Source: Arenibacter certesii DSM 19833
GTDB taxonomy: Bacteria; Bacteroidota; Bacteroidia; Flavobacteriales; Flavobacteriaceae
Assembly: GCF_000429545.1 (NCBI RefSeq)
Contig: NZ_KE386914.1
Span: 1 to 64,000 of the forward strand
DNA length: 64,000 bases
Reading direction: 5' to 3'
This document shows positions 1-7,465 of the stretch, in pieces. Under the pieces are notes generated by a model. That model saw only the letters and a list, made by a program, of their open reading frames with translations, ran no database searches and was not told where the DNA came from. Position numbers and translations under genes: made by a program. Each line of letters begins with the position of its first letter. The first letter of the stretch is position 1.

Positions 1-228
1 CATAAGGGCAAGTTTGCCCTTGGCGCAGAAGATGCACCTTGGGCCCTTTTTGGCTTCCTTCAGACCAAGGGCCGCTACCAGTTCGTCCCAAGGGATGGCG
101 ATATAGATCTTGCCAAGATCGCTTTCGAGAAACCGGGCGTAAAACGCATCGAACTCTTCGGTCTGGGAGGAAAATGTAAAACTGTGCTGGAAATCGTGGA
201 TTCTTCGTATCTTGGACATAGACATTAA
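1..228 (+). CDS. C-terminal fragment of an unrecognised protein, cut by window edge
   Basis: Frame 1 is open from the first base to a TAA at 226-228, giving 75 residues with no start visible inside the window. The residues include a KGRYQFVPRDG stretch and end in SYLGHRH. I do not recognise the family. The stretch is visibly richer in G and C (about half) than the surrounding DNA, and codons ending in C or G are frequent, unlike the neighbours. A hairpin with a short T-run follows the stop directly. Transfer or a transposon-borne gene is possible but is only inference from composition. Confidence 0.6.
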   Translation, partial: HKGKFALGAEDAPWALFGFLQTKGRYQFVPRDGDIDLAKIAFEKPGVKRIELFGLGGKCKTVLEIVDSSYLGHRH

Positions 229-231
229 GAT

Positions 232-276
232 AAAAACCCCGTTTTTTGAGCTAGAGACTCGTTTTCGGGGTTTTAT
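232..276 (+). terminator. Intrinsic terminator of the edge gene
   Basis: AAAACCCCG (233-241) pairs with CGGGGTTTT (266-274), and a small inner GAG/CTC pairing sits in the loop. It starts a few bases after the stop at 228 and ends in a short T-run, so it fits a rho-independent terminator on the + strand. Confidence 0.6.
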
Positions 277-424
277 TATATCTAAATATACGAATTAAAT
301 ACCTGATAAACAAGCAGTTGCGTCAATTCTGAATGCGCCTTAATTAATTCATAGTCCAGGGACTGCCACTATTTGACCAAATAATTACAAAATATAAGCA
401 ATGGGAAATTAGGGGAGGATTGCA

Positions 425-1531
425 TTAACCCATAAAACTTTGGACATATTTAGAAGGAAGGATTCCAAAGTGATCCATAAAGCATTTAGAAAAATAGGCA
501 GGACTATTAAATCCGGTTGAAAAAGCCGTTTCCGAAATATTTTTGGTGTTTTGTTTTAATAACTGTAACGCTTTATCTAACCGGTACTCTTTTATAAAAC
601 TATTAGAGGATTTACCAGTTAGCGCCATCATTTTTCTATATACTTGGGATTTACTGTAACCCAAATTTTTACTAAAATTATCAGAGTTAAAAGCGGTGTT
701 GGCCCACTCCTTTTCCGTATAGTCCATTATAAGGTCTACAAATTTTTCTTCACCTTTATTCAAGGCTTTTATATATTCCTTATTTAACTTACGGTTTAAG
801 TTCTCACTTTCGTACAACTCATCTACTTCATGCGATAAAACTATTTTACCACGAATTATAGTACAAAACCGTTCTGCCAATTTAATAGTATCTTCAAATA
901 AGCTTTCTTTCTCGGTAACAGGAATTCCTGCATGTAATCCTATGTTCAATTGCATACCTGTATTTAGATACTGAGTGGTATCGTTAAAGTGGGAGTATAT
1001 TTCTTGTGCGCAATGCACCGCATTGGTAACGGAATTAAACGACAACATAAAATAATCTGATCGTTGCTTTACGATCCGACCGATAAATTTTTCTGTGGAA
1101 GTAAGAATGGAGTTGTTATAATGCCCAATTTTTCGACTGAAACTTTTGGGATCATCAGCAAGAAACGAAACCTGACATAATGAAATCATCATTATGGTCC
1201 TAAAAGCGGGATCATTAATAATATTTAACTCTGTTTTTTGGGATTTTTTGGGATCTTCTATTCGGCCCAAAAAAGACTCTACAATTGTGCTATCCACTTC
1301 AATTATTCTATGTGGAACATCACCGTGAGCATGATTATGCATGCTCTGAATGGCCTGCTTATTAGGCGCCTTAATCAAACAAAAAGCAGTGCGTCTTTTT
1401 TCATCGCACCAATACGTCATCCCCTTGCAGCCAAAAAGATGTTCTATTTTTAAATCTTCCCTATGCATTTCTGCCACATGTTCTGCGGTAATGGACTCTG
1501 GAATATCGTGACGATCCATATAGATTGGCAT
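425..1531 (-). CDS. AraC-family regulator with DUF4242 and cyclase-like sensor domains
   Basis: Three modules are visible. Residues 1-80 (MPIYMDRHD..., many His) match DUF4242, the SCO4226-type nickel-binding ferredoxin-like fold. Residues about 113-245 resemble a class III nucleotidyl cyclase homology domain (GLHAGIPV near 198-205, then an AERFC helix), but usual metal and purine residues are not obvious, so it is probably a sensor rather than an enzyme. Residues about 286-368 are an AraC-type double helix-turn-helix. The frame can be extended to a TTG at 1564, but the ATG at 1531 gives exactly the DUF4242 family start, so I chose it. It stands alone, upstream of no obvious target. The ligand is unknown; metal is a guess from the N-terminal family. 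Confidence 0.85.
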   Translation of the reverse strand: MPIYMDRHDIPESITAEHVAEMHREDLKIEHLFGCKGMTYWCDEKRRTAFCLIKAPNKQAIQSMHNHAHGDVPHRIIEVDSTIVESFLGRIEDPKKSQKTELNIINDPAFRTIMMISLCQVSFLADDPKSFSRKIGHYNNSILTSTEKFIGRIVKQRSDYFMLSFNSVTNAVHCAQEIYSHFNDTTQYLNTGMQLNIGLHAGIPVTEKESLFEDTIKLAERFCTIIRGKIVLSHEVDELYESENLNRKLNKEYIKALNKGEEKFVDLIMDYTEKEWANTAFNSDNFSKNLGYSKSQVYRKMMALTGKSSNSFIKEYRLDKALQLLKQNTKNISETAFSTGFNSPAYFSKCFMDHFGILPSKYVQSFMG

Positions 1532-1628
1532 AGACCTGTTTTTATACAAGTTAATGATTTTCAATGGATTTAGGAGGAGATGAGTCGGTTTTTATTATCT
1601 AGTATTCCTCTATGTAGGTATAGGAATC

Positions 1629-1656
1629 AAAAAAATCCCTTCGGAGAAAGGGATTA
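1629..1656 (-). terminator. Terminator of the D-amino-acid aminotransferase gene
   Basis: AATCCCTT (1634-1641) pairs with AAGGGATT (1647-1654). On the minus strand the hairpin is followed by a T-run. It lies about 40 bases past the aminotransferase stop. Confidence 0.75.
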
Positions 1657-1693
1657 CATATTTAAAACGATTAGTTGACTTTTTCAGGAAAAA

Positions 1694-2557
1694 CTAATTG
1701 CCGCAGTAGTCGTTTTTTAATTTTAAATATGCTTCCTGAAGTCTTTTAGTTATCTTACCAATAGCATCACCTTGGTAATAGAAATGGTCATCTATTTGTC
1801 TTATGGACGCAATCTGCGTGGTGGTCCCTGTTAAAAATGCCTCGTCCATGTCTATCATCGCTTTTTCAGAAACTCCTTTTTCACGCACTTCTATACCCAG
1901 TTGTGCGCACAATTCCAATACCAATTGTCTGGTAATACCATCCAAAATAAATCTATCGGCAGGATGCGTATAAACTATATCATCCTTTACAAAAAACACA
2001 TTACAATGAGAAGCTTCGGTAACCACTCCATTCCTAATGAAGATGTTTTCAAAACACCCCGCTTGCATTGCATCCTCATTGGCTATAACATTGCCTAATA
2101 ATGAAATCATTTTTATATCACACCTTGTCCATCTAAAATCCTCCGAAGTTATCACAGATGCCTTTATTAAATTGATGTCCGGCAGAATTTTTGGGATGGC
2201 ATACATCATAAAAGTGGGCGTTATAGAGGTTGGAAAAGCGTGTTGTCTTGGAGCCACGCCTCTAGTAACATGCATATACAACAAACAGTCCTTATCTACT
2301 AAATCCGAACCTTTTAGAATTTTGGAAATTTCAGCAGAAAGGTTCCTGGTATCAAAATCGATCTTAATTTTACGGAGGTTCTCTTCCAAACGTTTAAGAT
2401 GGGCTTCTTTGTAAAAGAAACGTCCATTGATTTGTACCATAACCTCATAAATTCCATCCCCAAATAAAAATCCCCTATCAAATACAGAAATCGTAGCAGA
2501 TTCCGAATCCAGAATGTCACCGTTCAGGTATATTTTCTTAGGATATGAATTCTTCAT
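1694..2557 (-). CDS. dat: D-amino-acid (D-alanine) aminotransferase, class IV PLP enzyme
   Basis: A 287-residue fold-type IV PLP enzyme. The PLP lysine is K149 in DIKMISLLGN, matching the DIKxxxLL site of D-alanine aminotransferase. The RGVAPRQHAFP motif (99-109) carries the Arg/His carboxylate trap (R104, H106) that distinguishes D-amino-acid aminotransferases from BCAT and ADC lyase; Y37 is in FGDGIYEV. Expected reaction: D-alanine + 2-oxoglutarate to pyruvate + D-glutamate, in the cytosol, feeding peptidoglycan precursors or D-amino-acid catabolism. It is a single-gene unit with its own terminator and a palindrome at its promoter. Branched-chain aminotransferase is the main alternative but lacks the PRxH trap. 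Confidence 0.85.
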   Translation of the reverse strand: MKNSYPKKIYLNGDILDSESATISVFDRGFLFGDGIYEVMVQINGRFFYKEAHLKRLEENLRKIKIDFDTRNLSAEISKILKGSDLVDKDCLLYMHVTRGVAPRQHAFPTSITPTFMMYAIPKILPDINLIKASVITSEDFRWTRCDIKMISLLGNVIANEDAMQAGCFENIFIRNGVVTEASHCNVFFVKDDIVYTHPADRFILDGITRQLVLELCAQLGIEVREKGVSEKAMIDMDEAFLTGTTTQIASIRQIDDHFYYQGDAIGKITKRLQEAYLKLKNDYCGN

Positions 2558-2591
2558 AAAGCAGGTGTTTTTAGTCTTGTTATAATTTAAT

Positions 2592-2604
2592 CAAACGTAC
2601 GTTT
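2592..2604 (-). promoter_or_regulatory. -7 element overlapped by a perfect palindrome (operator-like)
   Basis: On the minus strand TACGTTTG (2592-2599) fits the Bacteroidota -7 consensus TAnnTTTG, 35 bases before the aminotransferase ATG. It sits inside the perfect 12-base palindrome AAACGTACGTTT (2593-2604), extended imperfectly by ATC/GAT. A repressor site is an inference. No -33 TTG is present at normal spacing. Confidence 0.45.
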
Positions 2605-2885
2605 TGATCCGATAAATATATACTAATTCATCCCTAGATTGGCACTTAAGAGAAATTAAGTTTTATGAATATTGTTTACTCACTATTTGAAAATGGAATG
2701 ATTTATTGATTGTAAACCCGTTCCGTGCAGGATGACTTAAAAAGGTTATCGACAGATTCACTTCGTTATAAAATCGGCTTAACAAAAGTATTTAAGAAAT
2801 AGTTACAGGAGTCAATCAATAATATAGACTTATCGCTTTACTTATTATATTACTCTAGCCCTGGACATTCCACACTGGAGGAAAA
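2605..2885. other. Intergenic stretch, nothing further seen
   Basis: No open frame of note, no tRNA-like or repeat structure. It separates the aminotransferase promoter from the M3 peptidase terminator. Confidence 0.5.
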
Positions 2886-2913
2886 CAAAAAGGGACCCGA
2901 AAAGGGTCCCTTA
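2886..2913 (-). terminator. Terminator of the M3 peptidase gene
   Basis: AAGGGACCC pairs with GGGTCCCTT around a GAAAA loop (2890-2912). On the minus strand a TTTTTGTTTT tract follows. It lies about 25 bases after the peptidase stop. Confidence 0.85.
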
Positions 2914-2934
2914 ATACATAATTTACTGTACAGT

Positions 2935-5049
2935 TTATTGTACTCCTCTTGCTTTCAGCATAGGCGCAATCTTAGGATCGCTACCTCTCCAATCCTGGTA
3001 CATTTTTTCAAGTGGTAAGGTATTCCCTCTAGAAAGAACCATCTCTCTAAATCGCTGTCCGTTTTCACGGGTAAGTCCACCATTGTTCTCAAACCAGTCA
3101 TAAGCGTCATGATGCAGCATCTCTGTCCATAGGTAAGAATAGTAACCTGCAGCATAACCACTTCCAAAAATATGGGAAAAATAAGTAGATCTATATCTTG
3201 GTGGAACTGCCTTAACTACATCTAGCTTAGTTTTATTTAAAGCCTCTTTTTCAAAAGTATTTGCATCCTCAACACTAGTGCCTGCACTGATGGTATGCCA
3301 CTGCATATCTAAATTAGAAGCCGCCAAATTTTCAGTAAGGCTGTAGCCTTGGTTAAAAGTGCCCGATTTTTTAATCTTATCTATAAGCCCTTGAGGTATT
3401 TGCTCCCCAGTTTGGTAGTGCAGGGCATAGTTTTTTAATATCTCAGGGTATAGCGCCCAATTTTCATTAAACTGAGATGGGAATTCCACAAAATCCCTTG
3501 GTACCGAAGTTCCCGATAAAGACGGATATTTCTGATCAGCAAAGAACCCGTGAAGGGCATGACCAAATTCATGGAACATGGTGCTTACTTCATCATAGGT
3601 TAACAATGCTGGTTCTCCCTCTGCTGGTTTCGGATAATTACACACGTTGTAAATAACCGGTTTTTTGTTGTACAATTTAGACTGCGTTACAAAATTGCTC
3701 ATCCATGCTCCTCCTCGCTTACTAGGACGGGAAAAGAAATCGGCATAGAAAAGCCCTAAGGTTTCCCCGTTTTCTTCATAAAGCTCGTATACCATAACAT
3801 CTTCATGATAGGTAGGGATATCGGTCCTAGCTTTAAAAGTAAGTCCGTATAACTTTTCTGCCGCATAGAAAACACCTTTTTCTAACACCGTCTTCAATTC
3901 AAAATAGGGTTTGATCTGATTTTCATCCAAATCATATTTTGCAATTCTTACCATTTCTGCATAGTGGTTCCAGTCCCAGGCTTCCAAAGTGAAATCACCT
4001 CCCTTTTCCTTCACCATCTCCTGGATTTCTCCTGCTTCTTCCTTAGCTTTGGCAGTAGCAGCTGGTACTAGCCCATTGAACAGTTCAAACACTTTCTCAG
4101 GCTTCTTGGCCATCGTATTCTGTAAGCTCCATTCCGCATAATTGGCAAATCCTAACAAAGCCCCCTTCTTAGCGCGTAGTTCGGCAATCTCAATAATGAT
4201 ATCTTTCGTATCGTGTGCAGTCCCATCTGCCCTTTTCCATGCAGCGGAAAACAACTTCTCCCTACTTTCCCTATTCTCCATAGTTTGTAGCATGGGCTGT
4301 TGGGTAGTATTTTGAAGGGGAATTTTCCATCCTTCACCATCTTTGGTTTCCAACGACTTTAGTTCCGCTTCTGAAAGTCCGGCTAAATCAGATTTCTCGG
4401 TAAAAACTACTGCTCCTCCATTGTTAGCCTCCAATAAAGTCTTATTAAAAGTAGTGGTTAGGGTGGCTAATCTAGAATTATAGGATTTTAAAGTTTCTTT
4501 TTTATCTGCAGGAAGATTGGCACCCGCAATTTCAAAATCTTCAAAGTACATTTCCAATAATTTTAAGGATTCGGCATCCAAATCTAAGCTCTGTTTGGAG
4601 TCGTGTAACGCCTTTACTCTTTGGAACAGTTTTTCGTTTAAGTAGATAGCATCCCTTAATTCAGAAAATTTTGGGGCCATTTCTTCTTGGACAGCCTGCA
4701 AGGTATCATTGGTATGGGCACCGGTTAAGGAATAGAATACATTTCTAACTCTATCTAAGGTAACATCGCTTTTTTCTAATGCCAAAATGGTGTTTTCAAA
4801 AGTAGCCGCTTCAGGATTATTTACGATTTTTTCCAAGGCCTCTTTCTGTTCTTCTATTCCTTGTAATAACGCAGGTTTAAAGTGGGTATTTTTAATTTTG
4901 GTAAAGTCTGGGGCAAAATAAGGTAAGGTAGATTCAACTAACAACGGATTTTCCGCAGAATCCGATTTGGTCCCCTTATCTTTGTTTTTTGAATCGTTAC
5001 ATGCTGTAAACAGGATCGTTAGCATTAATAATGTAGAAGCTCTTTTCAT
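2935..5049 (-). CDS. dcp: M3-family metallopeptidase (dipeptidyl carboxypeptidase type), lipoprotein
   Basis: 704 residues, normal for peptidyl-dipeptidase Dcp / oligopeptidase A. The zinc site is HEFGH (H493, E494, H497) with the third ligand E522 in DFVEFPSQ, 25 residues after the second His, as in family M3. The N-terminus has a hydrophobic stretch ending in TACN, a type II lipobox, so it is predicted to be a lipoprotein facing the periplasm, followed by a charged linker. It should trim short peptides, releasing C-terminal dipeptides if Dcp-like. It is monocistronic with its own -7 element and terminator. Exact substrate preference (Dcp versus OpdA) cannot be read from sequence. Confidence 0.9.
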   Translation of the reverse strand: MKRASTLLMLTILFTACNDSKNKDKGTKSDSAENPLLVESTLPYFAPDFTKIKNTHFKPALLQGIEEQKEALEKIVNNPEAATFENTILALEKSDVTLDRVRNVFYSLTGAHTNDTLQAVQEEMAPKFSELRDAIYLNEKLFQRVKALHDSKQSLDLDAESLKLLEMYFEDFEIAGANLPADKKETLKSYNSRLATLTTTFNKTLLEANNGGAVVFTEKSDLAGLSEAELKSLETKDGEGWKIPLQNTTQQPMLQTMENRESREKLFSAAWKRADGTAHDTKDIIIEIAELRAKKGALLGFANYAEWSLQNTMAKKPEKVFELFNGLVPAATAKAKEEAGEIQEMVKEKGGDFTLEAWDWNHYAEMVRIAKYDLDENQIKPYFELKTVLEKGVFYAAEKLYGLTFKARTDIPTYHEDVMVYELYEENGETLGLFYADFFSRPSKRGGAWMSNFVTQSKLYNKKPVIYNVCNYPKPAEGEPALLTYDEVSTMFHEFGHALHGFFADQKYPSLSGTSVPRDFVEFPSQFNENWALYPEILKNYALHYQTGEQIPQGLIDKIKKSGTFNQGYSLTENLAASNLDMQWHTISAGTSVEDANTFEKEALNKTKLDVVKAVPPRYRSTYFSHIFGSGYAAGYYSYLWTEMLHHDAYDWFENNGGLTRENGQRFREMVLSRGNTLPLEKMYQDWRGSDPKIAPMLKARGVQ

Positions 5050-5076
5050 TTATTCATTGTTTAAAATCATAATGTC

Positions 5077-5084
5077 CAAAGATA
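5077..5084 (-). promoter_or_regulatory. -7 promoter element of the M3 peptidase gene
   Basis: The minus strand reads TATCTTTG, a perfect TAnnTTTG, 27 bases upstream of the ATG. No TTG at the usual 17-23 base spacing was found. Confidence 0.5.
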
Positions 5085-5413
5085 GGCAAATTGCAATGAT
5101 GCACCATAGCTATAACCCAATACCACCCCTTAGTAAATCGAAGATTTAAGTATTGATGGCTCATTTATTTTATTAAAAAAAATGCCAATAAGAACCTATA
5201 GTGGTTACTAAAGGATGAGTTCATAATTGAACACTGTTTAGGAAAGGATTATTTATATTTACCTCGGATTTTATACCTAATTTTAATTGGAAGAAAGGAC
5301 CTTGGATGGTTATATAAATCGTTGACTGTGCTAGAATGTCTTTAAGTAAGTTGTTATCTCCTATTCTTTACCTCGGACTATTGTTGGACGGAAACCGTAG
5401 GATTATATAAAAT
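5085..5413. other. Divergent intergenic region with an 11-base direct repeat
   Basis: The region separates divergent genes. TTTACCTCGGA occurs at 5258-5268 and again at 5367-5377, the second about 37 bases before the barrel gene start. Otherwise no feature was recognised. Confidence 0.4.
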
Positions 5414-6205
5414 ATGAAAATGACAAAAACATATAAATTCAACCATTTTAAAGTGCTATTCATCACTGCAATGTGTTTATTGGGCAATAGCTTAAATGCA
5501 CAGCTGGTCAACATTGAGTCCAAGAGGATGCAAAGTGATTCCATACGGTTTGCCTTAAAAAGCGATTTGTTGTTTGATTATACGGATAATAATGGGGACT
5601 ATTTATTCCAATTGGGCTCTAACGTAACCACGCAACTTAAATCTAAGGACCTTAAAAAAATCTTTTTCTTTATAGGGAATTACAAGCTTATAAGGAGTAA
5701 CGATAAAGATTTTCAGAACAACTGGTTCTTTCACCTACGATACAATCAAAAACTATCTTCATTGTTTCGAATTGAGGCTTTCATCCAAAACCAAAATAAT
5801 ACCAAACTTACCATTGTATCAAGAAATCTCGTTGGAGCAGGAATCCGATTAAAATTGGTTTCTTCTGAATTGACTAGGGTATACGTCGGTAATGCGTATA
5901 TGTATGAGGTTGAGAAGTTAGCGGAATCGGGAGTACATTTTTATAATCATCGTAACAGCTGTTACCTGTCTGCCACACATTCCTTTAATAAAACATCTTT
6001 ACTTCTTACCGAAACGATATATTTTCAACCCTTATACAATGATATTGGAAACCACAGAATTCTATTGCAGATGAAGGCAGAGTTACCACTAACTGAAATT
6101 ATAAGCTTATCTGCTCTTTATAATTTTTCTTACAACAGCTTTCCTGCCGTTAATGATATTGACCGTTCCTCCAATCTTAGCTTAGGGTTTACTTTTACCA
6201 TTTAA
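5414..6205 (+). CDS. Outer-membrane beta-barrel protein, DUF481 family
   Basis: 263 residues with a Sec signal peptide (hydrophobic stretch ending LNAQ near residue 30). The mature part has short alternating amphipathic strands and ends in SLGFTFTI, typical of a small barrel. The pattern fits DUF481 (YdiY-type salt-induced outer-membrane proteins) in Bacteroidota. No ligand can be proposed. It converges on the alcohol dehydrogenase gene with a 34-base gap and no clear terminator between them. Confidence 0.65.
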   Translation: MKMTKTYKFNHFKVLFITAMCLLGNSLNAQLVNIESKRMQSDSIRFALKSDLLFDYTDNNGDYLFQLGSNVTTQLKSKDLKKIFFFIGNYKLIRSNDKDFQNNWFFHLRYNQKLSSLFRIEAFIQNQNNTKLTIVSRNLVGAGIRLKLVSSELTRVYVGNAYMYEVEKLAESGVHFYNHRNSCYLSATHSFNKTSLLLTETIYFQPLYNDIGNHRILLQMKAELPLTEIISLSALYNFSYNSFPAVNDIDRSSNLSLGFTFTI

Positions 6206-6239
6206 CCTAATAAAAAATGAGACATGGATTCGCAATTAC

Positions 6240-7292
6240 TTAATCTTTAAGTGATTTCATATCTATTACAAACCTATACTTTACATCTGAATTAATAACT
6301 CGCTCATAGGCATTGTTAATATCTTGTATATTAATAAGCTCAATATCAGAAACAATATTGTAATCCCCACAGAAATCCAACATTTCTTGTGTTTCTTTAA
6401 TACCTCCTATCAACGAACCTGCAATACGTTTTCTTCCACCAATAATACCGCCACCATGAAATGGCTTTAGATTCTCAACAGCGCCTACTAATACCATTGT
6501 GGCATCAATTTTTAAAAGGGCTATATATGGGTCCATTTCATGTCCGACTGGGATGGTGTTGAGGATAAAGTCGAAACTATTCTTATGTGCGGCCATATCC
6601 TCCTTGTTTTTTGATATCAGCACCTCGTGTGCACCCAAGGCTTTAGCATCCTTAGCCTTGTCTGGGGAAGTGGTTATCATTACCACTTTTGCGCCAAGTG
6701 CATTTGCAAATTTCACCCCCATATGCCCTAAGCCACCCAAACCTATTACACCTACTTTATCCCCTTTTTTCACTTTCCAATGTCTCAAAGGAGACCAGGT
6801 TGTAATTCCGGCACAAAGTAAAGGAGCTGCTGCCGAAGGGTCAATATTATTTGGAATGCGCAAAACAAACTGCTCATCTACTACCACATCAGTAGAATAA
6901 CCCCCATAAGTTTGTTGCCCTTTAATATATTTATCATGACTATTATAAGTAAAGGTGGCGCCATTTTCACAGAATTGTTCCAAATGGTTATTACAAGGCG
7001 GACAATGATGACAAGAATCTACTAAACACCCCACTCCTACTAAGTCACCCTCTTTAAATTTTTTCACACCATTTCCAACTTCCACCACGCGTCCTATAAT
7101 TTCATGTCCGGGAACTACTGGATACTTTGAGTTTTTCCATTCGTTTCTTGCAGTGTGGATATCACTATGGCAGACCCCGCAATAGGTAATATCTATTTTA
7201 ATATCATTTTTACCTACTTCCCTCCGAACTATATCTATAGGTTTTAAGTCTTCTGTGGCAGCTGTTGTGCCAAATGCTTTAATTGTTCTCAT
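6240..7292 (-). CDS. Zinc-dependent NAD(P) alcohol dehydrogenase, CAD/YahK type
   Basis: 350-residue medium-chain dehydrogenase. Catalytic-zinc region CGVCHSD has C38 and H42 and is followed by PGHE (H63, E64). The structural zinc cysteines are C94, C97, C100 and C108. The dinucleotide motif is GLGGLGHMG near residue 183. The arrangement is that of the cinnamyl-alcohol-dehydrogenase / AdhC / YahK group, which reduces aldehydes with NADPH in the cytosol. Cofactor preference is not certain from sequence. Monocistronic by position. Confidence 0.9.
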   Translation of the reverse strand: MRTIKAFGTTAATEDLKPIDIVRREVGKNDIKIDITYCGVCHSDIHTARNEWKNSKYPVVPGHEIIGRVVEVGNGVKKFKEGDLVGVGCLVDSCHHCPPCNNHLEQFCENGATFTYNSHDKYIKGQQTYGGYSTDVVVDEQFVLRIPNNIDPSAAAPLLCAGITTWSPLRHWKVKKGDKVGVIGLGGLGHMGVKFANALGAKVVMITTSPDKAKDAKALGAHEVLISKNKEDMAAHKNSFDFILNTIPVGHEMDPYIALLKIDATMVLVGAVENLKPFHGGGIIGGRKRIAGSLIGGIKETQEMLDFCGDYNIVSDIELINIQDINNAYERVINSDVKYRFVIDMKSLKD

Positions 7293-7465
7293 CTTTTTAT
7301 TTTTATAAATAGTCCGAGGATAGTGTAAGGGGTATTTTTATATCCTAGGATAGATAAATAGTTCCTTTTAAGGTACAACTAATTCATCTAAAATTATTAG
7401 AAAGATCTTTAGTAATTTATAAAATTAACTCCAGGCTTAGTTTACCGGATACTTTGCTGTACTTA

